Below, one piece after another: positions 25,223 to 32,871 of a DNA stretch of 35,584 nucleotides (positions are counted from its first letter, which is position 1; each line of letters starts with the position of its first letter). The notes below the pieces were generated by a model that was given only the letters and a program-made list of their open reading frames with translations, was not told the origin of the DNA and searched no databases. The DNA lies in assembly GCA_902762795.1 (NCBI GenBank), contig CACWPM010000029.1:1-35584 (forward strand), in the 5' to 3' direction. The DNA is from Fibrobacter succinogenes (GTDB lineage Bacteria > Fibrobacterota > Fibrobacteria > Fibrobacterales > Fibrobacteraceae). Position numbers and translations under genes: made by a program.

Positions 25223-26326
25223 ATGCTTCTTCGTGTTCCTGATTTTTATGATTCGTTCCGTTGCATTGCAGGCAAATGCACCGACACCTGTTGCGTTGGC
25301 TGGGAAATTGACATCGACGACACAAGCGCCAAGCGCTACGCCAAGCTAGAAGGCGAATACGGAGAGATTCTCCGCAAAAACATCGAAGACAAACATTTCA
25401 AGCTGCTTCCCGGTGACCGCTGCCCGTTTTTAAGGCGCGATGGACTCTGCGACATGATTTGTCATCTTGACGAATCTAGCTTGTGCGACATTTGCCGCGA
25501 GCACCCGAGATTTGTCGAAGTCTACGGCGACATCATGGAAAAGGGGCTCGGACTCTGTTGCGAAGAAGCGGTGCGATTGCTGCTCGAAGCCGAAGGAACC
25601 GAAACCTCGCCCATTGCTTTTGTCGAGCGTAACACAGACGAAAAACCGGATGAAATTCCCGATGAGGCAATCGAAGCCCGTGAGGCAATTTTCGAAGAAA
25701 GAGAACATTTATTTGCAATTTTGGCAGACCAAAGCCGCCCCCTCAACGAACGACTCGTTGAAATGCTAGACTTCGCCCAAGAAACAAGCGGTTCTGATTT
25801 TACAGAATCCAATTTCACTCAACCTGAAAATACCGTCTGTTCTAAAAAAAATTACGTCAGCAAAACCGGCAATACATATAAAAAAATTTTGAACAACATC
25901 CACCGGTCGTGGTTCGATATCCTCGGCAAGGGAGAAAGTTTTGGACCGGCCTGGGATGTAGCGTACAAGTATCTCACACAATGCAGCTGGGACCGCCCCC
26001 CACAAACAAGTTTATATTCAGAAAAAGATGGTGAAAAAATCATCGCCTACCAGTTATTCCGCTACTACGTCAAAAGTCTTTTCGACGGAAACAACCTCAC
26101 CAAAGTCCAGTTTGCAATTTTCTTCTGGGTAATACTCCAAAAATTCGGGGATATCCTCGCAAGTTCCACCGACAACGCCCCCAATGCTCAAATAGCCGCA
26201 ATCAAATTGCTCAGCAAACAAACCGAATATTCCGAAGAAATCATGGGCATTTTAGAAGAAGAATTCATGGAAAATCCGCTATTTTCGCCCGAAAATTTCA
26301 AGAGAATCCTGACGGAACAGTGTTAG
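25223..26326 (+). CDS. FliB-like cysteine-rich protein (flagellin lysine-N-methylase family)
   Basis: This 367-residue protein has an N-terminal cysteine-rich region: C-x4-C-x3-CC (CIAGKCTDTCC, residues 14-24), then CPFL, DGLCDMICHL, SLCDICREHPRF and a later CC. This arrangement is typical of the FliB family, some of whose members methylate flagellin lysines. The cysteines probably bind a metal or cluster. Fibrobacter is regarded as non-flagellated and no flagellar gene is in this window, so the substrate here is probably something else. The C-terminal two thirds are less conserved. No neighbour suggests a partner. It starts at an ATG without an obvious Shine-Dalgarno sequence. Confidence 0.75.
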   Translation: MLLRVPDFYDSFRCIAGKCTDTCCVGWEIDIDDTSAKRYAKLEGEYGEILRKNIEDKHFKLLPGDRCPFLRRDGLCDMICHLDESSLCDICREHPRFVEVYGDIMEKGLGLCCEEAVRLLLEAEGTETSPIAFVERNTDEKPDEIPDEAIEAREAIFEEREHLFAILADQSRPLNERLVEMLDFAQETSGSDFTESNFTQPENTVCSKKNYVSKTGNTYKKILNNIHRSWFDILGKGESFGPAWDVAYKYLTQCSWDRPPQTSLYSEKDGEKIIAYQLFRYYVKSLFDGNNLTKVQFAIFFWVILQKFGDILASSTDNAPNAQIAAIKLLSKQTEYSEEIMGILEEEFMENPLFSPENFKRILTEQC

Positions 26327-26465
26327 CGAATAGGAAATACATTTTTTTACATTTTTTTTCTCATTTTTTGAAAAATATCACAATTCAACCCTATAATTTT
26401 TGGTATTTTACAACTGTTTAAAAAGGAATCCCAAGGATTAGCACAAAGCCTTTAGGAGTATGTGT

Positions 26466-27008
26466 ATGTTTAGACTTTTTTTCAGTTTGGTAATCTTAGC
26501 CGCAACAATGTGTTTTGCGCAATTCGCACCAGAACCGCAAGTTGCCGATATCAAGTTGATGATGGATTCCAAGACCGAACAGCCCATGAAAATGGACTTT
26601 TCCAAACACCTTTCGGGAATCAGTGATCCGGGAATCATGTTCAGTCAATTCAGCAATCGTCCATTGCTCATTTACTATTTCAGCCCCAAGTGCCCGCATT
26701 GCCAAAAGCATTTCCCCGAAATTCAAAACCTCATCAGGGAATATGAATCCAAAGGGCTCACGGGGATTGCCATCGGCTTGAACGGCGGCATCAAGAAAAA
26801 CGACATCCGTCTCTTCATCGACCAGTACCACGCAGTCATTCCGGTATTCCAGGACACCGATAGCGAATTCGGTCCTGTTTATGGAACTGGTTATATTCCT
26901 GTCGTTTACCTCGTCCAGAAGGACGGGACATTCTATCGCTACGAAACGCTCAACGAAGCGAACATGAATCACTTGCGATCCACGCTGAACAAGATTTTGA
27001 AGAAGTAG
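26466..27008 (+). CDS. Secreted thioredoxin-fold protein (TlpA/AhpC-like)
   Basis: I place the start at the second ATG (26466), which has AGGAG seven bases upstream. The first ATG (26460) would be only one base from it. The 180-residue product has a signal peptide with likely cleavage after CFA. The thioredoxin fold follows, with the redox motif CPHC in FSPKCPHCQKHFPEI and a cis-proline region GTGYIPVVYLV. This fits a periplasmic thiol-disulfide protein of the TlpA or ResA type, perhaps a reductant or oxidant of envelope proteins. Its partner is not visible. It is monocistronic, with a terminator at 27065-27098. Confidence 0.82.
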   Translation: MFRLFFSLVILAATMCFAQFAPEPQVADIKLMMDSKTEQPMKMDFSKHLSGISDPGIMFSQFSNRPLLIYYFSPKCPHCQKHFPEIQNLIREYESKGLTGIAIGLNGGIKKNDIRLFIDQYHAVIPVFQDTDSEFGPVYGTGYIPVVYLVQKDGTFYRYETLNEANMNHLRSTLNKILKK

Positions 27009-27064
27009 CATATCATAGGTTCATTTGTCATTCCCGCCTCCGAGCGGGAATCCCCCTTTTTTAG

Positions 27065-27098
27065 AAAGCCCCGGCCCTTTAGCTGGGGCTTTTGTTTT
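27065..27098 (+). terminator. Intrinsic terminator after thioredoxin-fold gene
   Basis: AAAGCCCC and GGGGCTTT form the stem, with a 12-base loop that can pair further, followed by TTGTTTT. It lies 57 bp after the stop codon at 27008. Confidence 0.85.
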
Positions 27099-27169
27099 GT
27101 CGGCGGGAGTCGAACCCACGACCCGTTGCTTAGAAGGCAACTGCTCTATCCAACTGAGCTACTCGAACA
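27099..27169 (-). pseudogene. tRNA-Arg(TCT)-like remnant
   Basis: The 64 bp at 27099-27162 are identical to 27586-27649 within the intact tRNA-Arg gene. They include the D arm, the anticodon arm with TCT, and the T arm. Both strands of the acceptor stem diverge from the intact gene (5' GTTCGAG, 3' CGACAAA) and do not pair properly. It should not give a functional tRNA. Confidence 0.7.
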
Positions 27170-27251
27170 ATTGTGAATTGTTCCAGCTATTGGGCAGAAT
27201 TTGCCGTTTTTCGTTCAAAATCGCCAAATTTCAGCCCAAAGCGCCAACCTC

Positions 27252-27285
27252 TCTGCGGAGTTATCTGTGGAGTCCTCTGTGGAGT
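27252..27285. repeat. Three 10-bp direct repeats at 12-bp period
   Basis: TCTGCGGAGT, TCTGTGGAGT and TCTGTGGAGT start at 27252, 27264 and 27276. The even period is about one helical turn, as expected for cooperative protein binding. The related TCTGTGGAG also occurs near 34019, at the right end of the island. Confidence 0.65.
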
Positions 27286-27286
27286 T

Positions 27287-27521
27287 CGCGTGCTGTTTTT
27301 TCCGACCATCATCGTGAGTTTTTCCAGTGTTTATGCGGTCTCCCGTCATTTTTGCACCACCAAAACAGCACGCGAAGGCTCAATTTTATAGCACGAATAT
27401 AGCACGCGTGCTGGTTTCTGTCAAGCACGTTTTTGGAATTCACGAAACCAACCAACCCCACAAAACACAAGGGATTGAAAGCAACACACCAGCACGGGTG
27501 GTCAGCACGCGAACAGCACGC
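27287..27521. repeat. Cluster of AGCACG / AGCACGCG sites
   Basis: Sites lie at 27287-27294 (inverted), 27367-27374, 27390-27395, 27401-27412 (the 12-bp palindrome AGCACGCGTGCT), 27424-27429, 27491-27496, 27504-27511 and 27515-27520. Eight sites in 235 bp, several with the CG extension, is far more than expected by chance. Confidence 0.7.
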
Positions 27522-27542
27522 TTTAAATTTGCCTTTAAATAC

Positions 27543-27570
27543 AAAAAAGCCGCCTGTCATCTTGACAGGC
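27543..27570 (-). terminator. Terminator downstream of tRNA-Arg
   Basis: On the minus strand GCCTGTCA and TGACAGGC form a perfect 8-bp stem with loop AGA, followed by GGCTTTTTT. It lies 12 bp after the tRNA 3' end. Confidence 0.88.
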
Positions 27571-27581
27571 GACCCATTTTC

Positions 27582-27655
27582 TACCGTCGGCGGGAGTCGA
27601 ACCCACGACCCGTTGCTTAGAAGGCAACTGCTCTATCCAACTGAGCTACGACGGC
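27582..27655 (-). tRNA. tRNA-Arg (anticodon TCT)
   Basis: A complete cloverleaf is visible on the minus strand: acceptor 5' strand GCCGTCG pairing with CGACGGT (one G-T pair at the end), D stem GCTC/GAGC, anticodon stem GTTGC/GCAAC with loop CTTCTAA, and T arm GTGGGTTCGACTCCCGC. The CCA end is not encoded. It would read AGA codons. A terminator follows at 27543-27570. Confidence 0.92.
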
Positions 27656-27748
27656 CCGGCTCTCTTTGAGAGTGTAGCCAATAATAGAAAAATTTTGTGA
27701 GACACAACAGCTTCATTTCGTAATTTTACGAAAAAAAAGCTCATTTTT

Positions 27749-28501
27749 CTACATTCTTATACGAGGAACATTAAGCCTTTTTTCCATCATGGATATGTAA
27801 TCATCATTCATATCACACAATACACATTTTCTCTTTTGTTTCTGACATACAGCACCCGTGGTCCCTGATCCTGCCATAACATCAACGACAAGATCATTTT
27901 CAGATGTCGCCATTAAAACAATTCTTTGATAAACAGCTTCTGGTTTTTGAGAAGGGTGCCCAGTACGTTCCTTTTTTCCGACGAATCCAACAATCAAAGG
28001 TTCTTCAATAACAGTCGAAGGTCCCGGAATAAACCTCATTTTACCTGTTTCTAGCTTCTCTTTTTGTAAATCATTCAGAAAATTTTCAGGATGCAAAGAC
28101 ACACCCTTTTTCACAAACTGAATACATGCATTTTGACTTGACCGCCATCCTCTAATTACAGAAGGACAATTTTTATAATACCATGTTAACCACGCGGACA
28201 TTTTAAAATCCGCAGGAGCATATCTTACATAAGGACCTATAATTTCAGGAAATCCCCATAAATAAATCAAATCAGACAAGCTTCCCGCACTTTCCAATAA
28301 ATTCTTTATGAACAAATCATATTCAGAATTGGGCAAAACTCCTCCAACGCCCTTATTATACCATGGATCTAAAACAGAGCACGAAAAATGAAATTTATTT
28401 TCCTGCAAAACTTGCATAGATGCAAAAGCATCCATTGGAGGTAGAATTGCAATTCCATACTTTTGCAGAGATTCATCGATTCGTTTTTTTATAGTCGTCA
28501 T
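27749..28501 (-). CDS. Beta-class DNA methyltransferase (N4-cytosine/N6-adenine)
   Basis: This 250-residue protein has the amino-methyltransferase motifs in the permuted beta order. Motif IV comes first (DPWY, residues 45-48, a variant of DPPY), then HPSQKP (182-187), then the SAM-binding motif I DVMAGSGTTG (207-216) with an acidic residue after the next strand (D230). It should methylate an exocyclic amino group in DNA. It follows the 512-residue gene with a one-base TAATG overlap, which suggests a paired restriction-modification system. The target sequence cannot be read from the protein. The gene is AT-rich compared with the core genes. Confidence 0.87.
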   Translation of the reverse strand: MTTIKKRIDESLQKYGIAILPPMDAFASMQVLQENKFHFSCSVLDPWYNKGVGGVLPNSEYDLFIKNLLESAGSLSDLIYLWGFPEIIGPYVRYAPADFKMSAWLTWYYKNCPSVIRGWRSSQNACIQFVKKGVSLHPENFLNDLQKEKLETGKMRFIPGPSTVIEEPLIVGFVGKKERTGHPSQKPEAVYQRIVLMATSENDLVVDVMAGSGTTGAVCQKQKRKCVLCDMNDDYISMMEKRLNVPRIRM

Positions 28502-30039
28502 TAAACAAATCCTTTAAGCAAACAAATATACCCTTTTTTAAGGAGCCATTCAATATCTTGAAACGGTTGTGCAAGATCAGTCCATAGCTTATTTAAACTA
28601 GGAATTTCAGCCAATGCTATTTTTATCAATTCAGCTTGAGGCAACCCCCAATTAGAAGCGTAACCAGGTACAGCCAAACAAAGTTTTTCGCGCTCTATTG
28701 TTTGCGACTGCCCAAAATTAGCAATTACATCAATCAACAAATAACGTCGAACAACATCAAATCTAATTGGATTAATTGACATTATCCCATCTGACATAAG
28801 AATTGAATCCTGTCGAATAGACAAATCAACAGCCCTTTCAACCTCTTCCTTTTTATATCCATCCTGAATTAATTGGTTCTTGACATTGTCAATGCAACCA
28901 TCAGTTATCAATACAGCATGCTCAATTTCAAGCAACGTCAAAAAACCGATGGTTTGAATTTCTCTTCTTAATTTTACAGGAGCTGTTTTTATTTGAAAGA
29001 AATCCTTAGTCGTTTCATTACTAAGCATCTTTTTCAAATCGCCATTCAATGATGCATAATAACCAGCACCATCTAAGTATTCCATAAAAATTGGATTTGC
29101 GTATATTTTTTGAACATGCTCTCTTGAGCTTTTCGTTTGGTCGACAACTTTATGAGAAACACTCCCTGAGTCCCCCGCGTAAAATTGACTTTGAATAAGA
29201 ATTCTGTTTGAAGCAAAAGACTCAGTCTTGAACGGAATTATAAAATCAAATTTCCTTTTCTTCTGCTCATTTTTCTTTTTCTGTTTTTTTCCCGTTGATC
29301 CATTAATAAGAGCTTCAAAATCAACATCATCAGAATTATAATCTAAATCGGCTTTCATTCCCCAATCAACGAAACATTCACGAAGGATCCTTTCTGGAAG
29401 ATGGCCCTGCGTTGCCGTAATCGACCCTCTACATTGAAAGGTCGTTAACACACTCAAAAAAGAATCTTCTAAGTTCTTTTCCTTTTGATGGATGTAGGCA
29501 CAACCTATAGAAAAGACTTGTTCTTCGAAAGTAGAAGTACTCAAAATAACTTTAAAATAACTATTTAAAATAGCCTTCTTAAATTCAATCTTTTCCAATT
29601 TATTAAAAAGCGCTGCAACATCTTTAAATTGATACACCCGATTTAGCTTTATCTTCAAAGCAAGTGTACTAGGATCTTTGAAAATATAAAAGAGATTTTC
29701 TTTCAAGTAAATCGGATACTGACACTTTATATTATTGTCCGTTTTACCAGTACACATAAAAAGGACATTTACAACACTTTCTATTATTAACTGCCTTTGT
29801 GGTTTATCTTTGTCTTTAAGATAATTAAACAACCTTTCCGCGATATTTTGAGCCCCACAAGATTCAACCGACTCAAAACCATTTGTTAAATCCGATAAAT
29901 ATCCAAAACCTTCTTTAATTTTTTCACAAGACAATTTAAACGACTCCGCATCGGAGATTTCCCCCAAAGAAGGAGTCACCCAAGCGTCAAATTCACCCAT
30001 TTTCTCTTGTAAACTTAATTTATAATCTTTGAGTTTCAT
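28501..30039 (-). CDS. Putative restriction endonuclease partner of the methyltransferase
   Basis: I do not recognise the 512-residue protein as a named family. Its position suggests a restriction enzyme, since it overlaps a DNA methyltransferase start by one base. A possible nuclease core lies at 264-302, where KFDFIIPF is followed by ILIQSQFYAGDSGSVSHK. This resembles a PD-(D/E)XK fold in which Q-x-Q replaces the usual E-x-K; an E-x-Q variant is known in BglII-type enzymes. A lysine-rich segment (251-263) precedes it. The codon use is AT-rich, as in the methyltransferase. The alternative is a non-nuclease defence or regulatory partner. Confidence 0.55.
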   Translation of the reverse strand: MKLKDYKLSLQEKMGEFDAWVTPSLGEISDAESFKLSCEKIKEGFGYLSDLTNGFESVESCGAQNIAERLFNYLKDKDKPQRQLIIESVVNVLFMCTGKTDNNIKCQYPIYLKENLFYIFKDPSTLALKIKLNRVYQFKDVAALFNKLEKIEFKKAILNSYFKVILSTSTFEEQVFSIGCAYIHQKEKNLEDSFLSVLTTFQCRGSITATQGHLPERILRECFVDWGMKADLDYNSDDVDFEALINGSTGKKQKKKNEQKKRKFDFIIPFKTESFASNRILIQSQFYAGDSGSVSHKVVDQTKSSREHVQKIYANPIFMEYLDGAGYYASLNGDLKKMLSNETTKDFFQIKTAPVKLRREIQTIGFLTLLEIEHAVLITDGCIDNVKNQLIQDGYKKEEVERAVDLSIRQDSILMSDGIMSINPIRFDVVRRYLLIDVIANFGQSQTIEREKLCLAVPGYASNWGLPQAELIKIALAEIPSLNKLWTDLAQPFQDIEWLLKKGYICLLKGFV

Positions 30040-30114
30040 AATAACAAAAATAACTAATATCTATCAATAAAAAATTTCCAAGTCTTATGTTTTGCGTTTC
30101 AGACGCCTAAAGAC

Positions 30115-30720
30115 CTATGCAGCCTCCTTGACTAAGCGATAGAAGGTGCTGTTTTTTAAGCCCAGCATTTGCTGAGCGGCCCGCGCCGTTATATTACCAA
30201 TCAGCCATTCAGCATAAACGGAGTCCCAGTTATCCGGTTTTTGGACGGTGGGGCGCCCAAACTTCACGCCACGGGCATGAGCGCTCTTGATACCCTCCGC
30301 CTGGCGGCTTTTAATAGACTGGCGTTCCTTAGCGGCAGAGAAAGCCAAAACCTCCAAGACAAGAGAAGCTAGGAACCGCTTTTCGAGGCCCTGTTCCTTG
30401 CCGCTATTAAGAATAGGCATATCAAGCACAACAATATCGACACCTAGGGTTTGGGTTATATAAGCATATTGCTCACGAATCGACTCATAGTCGCGTCCAA
30501 GCCTATCTAGGGAAGTAATGACCAGCGTGTCCCCGGCATGGAGTAGGGGCATTGTTTCAGCGGTGCCCACCAAAGTGCGATAGCCGGGCCTATTAAAGTC
30601 TTTGCCGGAGGCCTTATCCGTAATCAGGCACCTCTGATCGGAAATATAGGATTTCAGGGCGTCAATCTGTCGATCAAGGTTTTGATCTTGTGAACTCACT
30701 CGGGCGTAGGCATAAATCAT
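30115..30720 (-). CDS. Serine recombinase, resolvase/invertase family
   Basis: I place the start at the ATG at 30720, preceded by AAGGAG at six bases. A TTG 57 bp further upstream is unlikely. The 201-residue protein has the N-terminal catalytic motif YARVSSQDQN with nucleophile serine 9, the LDRLGRDYESI region, and FLASLVLEVLAFSAAKERQSI leading into the long helix. A Hin-type C-terminal helix-turn-helix (ITARAAQQMLGLKNSTFYRLV) follows. It may be an island resolvase or a DNA invertase. The upstream DNA carries TGACA and TGTCA as an inverted pair (about 30761-30775), a possible binding site. Confidence 0.92.
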   Translation of the reverse strand: MIYAYARVSSQDQNLDRQIDALKSYISDQRCLITDKASGKDFNRPGYRTLVGTAETMPLLHAGDTLVITSLDRLGRDYESIREQYAYITQTLGVDIVVLDMPILNSGKEQGLEKRFLASLVLEVLAFSAAKERQSIKSRQAEGIKSAHARGVKFGRPTVQKPDNWDSVYAEWLIGNITARAAQQMLGLKNSTFYRLVKEAA

Positions 30721-31453
30721 AGTCATCTCCTTTTCTACCTTCAAATATAGAATCGTATCTATGACATTTTGTGTCAAAATGTGGTCTTATTTTTGGGACA
30801 TCTGAAAAGTCCAACAACTACTTTTTCAGAGACAACTTTGAATGCTTTTCGGGCCCTTTGGGCGCCTCCGTAAAAGCACACTTTTTGGCATACCCTGGAC
30901 GCCCCCCTAGGAGTTTTCGTTACTTGTCGCCCTCGATTTTAAAAAACAAAAATCCTAAGGGTGACCCCCCGAAAAAAATTTTAAAAATTCGGGGGGGGGC
31001 TAATATTAACGAGGGTAAAATAGAACCAGTAGCTCAATCGCCGACAAGCCCAGTCTTTACACAAACCGCTTAGCCAAGCCTCATTGGCCAGGATTCGCAC
31101 TCCACAGAACGACGCCACGATAAACACAGCAACGCCCAAACATTAAGACAAAGGCGCCCGCCCTGTTCCGAAGAACGCCCTGGGGGATAGGCGCCACTTA
31201 TACAAGTTCCCCAAACAGCAAATCCGACATTCCATAGTAAAGGTGGATTTGATAAGAGTCCCGAGCCAATGTTCGAACTAGGCGCCCCAAATGATGTATT
31301 CGTAAATAGCCCCGGGCCATTGAGAGCTGGAAAAACGGATTGTGGGACAATGTGACAGGCCAAAAGCGGTTTTTGCTATATTTTATGCAAGCCCGGATTT
31401 GAAAAGCGTAATCCTGAGGATTGATTTAGTTCAAATAAGGCCGGGCGCCGCCA
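30721..31453. other. Gene-free island segment between recombinases
   Basis: No gene is well supported here. Visible features are a TGACA/TGTCA inverted pair next to the resolvase, a GC-rich hairpin at 30965-30999 and five GGCGCC palindromes within the broader region to 31449. Confidence 0.4.
30965..30999. repeat. Strong hairpin with C6/G9 arms
   Basis: CCCCCCGAA and TTCGGGGGG form a 9-bp stem around an A/T-only loop, and the G run continues to nine. It is unusual in sequence and lies between the resolvase and the first tyrosine recombinase. Such a structure could stall polymerases or form a cruciform. Confidence 0.6.
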
Positions 31454-31572
31454 TGAAGGCTGTAGTCAAACTTACCGATTACCGTTTGGAGCATGGTATT
31501 CGCTCGGCAGTAGATAGTTTTCACTCCCTAGTTTCCAAAGGCGAAGAAAAAATAGGGCCATTCCAGTCCTAG
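31454..31572 (+). CDS. Possible 39-residue protein upstream of integrase
   Basis: A short ORF starts MKAVVKLTDYRLEHGIRS and ends 40 bp before the integrase start. It could be a small integrase-linked protein or leader. There is no recognised family and only a weak AAGG upstream. Confidence 0.25.
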
Positions 31573-31612
31573 TTTTTGGTCTATCCTATATAGGCCAGGG
31601 AGTAAACATCCT

Positions 31613-32860
31613 ATGAAAGGGAACTATTACGGAAATTTAACCACAGAAAGCCTCAATGAATGGTGGGAGCTTATGAAATCGAAAGGAGCCGAATTTCCCA
31701 GCATAGCTAAAGAGGATGGAATATATAAACTTCACGCCCGAAAGCATGGGGCCAAGCAGCGTCTAGGGCAAAAAAGCCTGGGCACAACTGACAAAAGGAT
31801 TGCCCTCCATGTTATTGAAACACTACTAATAGATACTTCAAACACCTCGCCTGCAGCCGTTGTCAAGCAGTATCACGAACACAAACTCCGAATGGTTGAC
31901 GCTTGCCGCGACAAGGAGCGTCATCTTCGCTTTGTTCTGCCACGCATAAAGACCGCGAATACAAACTGTTCTCGGCTAAAATGTCACCTACTACCATTTT
32001 GCAACAAATACCACATTAACGATGTAAAAGAACTGTATCTACGCGAAAATGTCGGTAAATTCCTAAATTACCTTGACGATACTGTTCCCGAATCAGCTAC
32101 CTGTGCAAGTATCGTCAAGACAACAAAGGCGTTCCTCCATTGGTACGACCGCACAAGCAAAATCCCCCTGGCAACGCGTGAATTTGAGGATTCCATCCAA
32201 GGATATAGTAGGATATTCGCACACAAGATCCGTAAAGTAAAAACATTCCTTAGTGACGATGGTGTTCGTAAACTACTAACAAGCAAAAGCGAAATTCCCG
32301 AGCTAAAGGCTCGTATCCTAGCACATCTTGTTGGAGGACTTCGAAACAATGAAATCGGAGGCCTCCGGTGGCAAGATCTTAATAAAAAAGAGGGCCACCT
32401 TATAGTTACAAATGCAAAGGGTGGAATCGCTCGATATGCGCAATATCCCAAATACCTTCAGGAGGCGTTTGAAGAAATTCGTCGAACTCGCACAAAAAAC
32501 ATCATGCCAGGAGACTTTGTTTTTACATACCACTCCTACGGTCAAATAAATGACATCATTCAACAACACATCCGAGAAGTTTGCGGAGTAAGCGGAAAGG
32601 ACCTTGGCGGCAATTGCCTTCGCCGTTCGGGATGTCATAGCATAAATATGGCATGTCCCGGACTTGGAGACAAACAACTAGGCCACGCTAACACCTCCCG
32701 AATAACCGACACCTATTATTGCGACAGGACCGATTTTAAAGATGTGAACGGTTACTGGGATGAGGTGTACGACGAATTAACAAACGGCAAAGGCGCCATC
32801 ATGGGGCAAGAGGATCCTGCAATATACGCCGGGAAAATAATCACCCTTACAGCGTCCTAA
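31613..32860 (+). CDS. Tyrosine recombinase (integrase) with atypical box II
   Basis: This 415-residue protein has an N-terminal SLGTTDKRIA arm-binding-like part, a core-binding region and the C-terminal catalytic domain. Arg I is in GGLRNNEIGGLRW (R244), the beta-hairpin lysine is probably K269, and box II reads NCLRRSG, with asparagine 334 where most family members have histidine, followed by R337. LGH (H358) and a tyrosine at 368 or 369 complete the site. It is convergent with the second tyrosine recombinase, with 11 bp between the stop codons. The odd box II may reduce or alter activity. Confidence 0.85.
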   Translation: MKGNYYGNLTTESLNEWWELMKSKGAEFPSIAKEDGIYKLHARKHGAKQRLGQKSLGTTDKRIALHVIETLLIDTSNTSPAAVVKQYHEHKLRMVDACRDKERHLRFVLPRIKTANTNCSRLKCHLLPFCNKYHINDVKELYLRENVGKFLNYLDDTVPESATCASIVKTTKAFLHWYDRTSKIPLATREFEDSIQGYSRIFAHKIRKVKTFLSDDGVRKLLTSKSEIPELKARILAHLVGGLRNNEIGGLRWQDLNKKEGHLIVTNAKGGIARYAQYPKYLQEAFEEIRRTRTKNIMPGDFVFTYHSYGQINDIIQQHIREVCGVSGKDLGGNCLRRSGCHSINMACPGLGDKQLGHANTSRITDTYYCDRTDFKDVNGYWDEVYDELTNGKGAIMGQEDPAIYAGKIITLTAS

Positions 32861-32871
32861 AAGCCCCAAAG

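Larger units (their letters stand above)
27163..27585. mobile_element. Possible mini integrative element or attachment scar between tRNA-Arg copies
   Basis: These 423 bp lie between two 64-bp identical tRNA segments (487-bp period). No convincing gene is present. The region is full of short repeats: three TCTGYGGAGT units at a 12-bp period and eight AGCACG sites. Clustered short repeats next to a duplicated tRNA segment resemble arm-type integrase sites at an att site. An old insertion whose middle was deleted, or a non-autonomous element mobilised by another integrase, would both fit. Confidence 0.45.

Noticed and set aside
27309-27560. 83-codon minus-strand frame in the tRNA-flanked segment
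   Set aside because: It is made of the AGCACG repeats and ends inside the tRNA terminator region. No convincing start.
27716-27733. Hairpin TTTCGTAA/TTACGAAA after the methyltransferase gene, considered as its terminator
   Set aside because: On the coding strand the T run comes before the hairpin, not after it, so it does not fit an intrinsic terminator.
30771-31073. 100-codon plus-strand frame overlapping the resolvase upstream region
   Set aside because: It passes straight through the C/G hairpin and has no start signal. Composition does not look like protein.
31070-31363. 97-codon minus-strand frame between resolvase and integrase
   Set aside because: It starts with TTG without a ribosome-binding site, and I recognise no family. 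A decayed gene fragment cannot be excluded.
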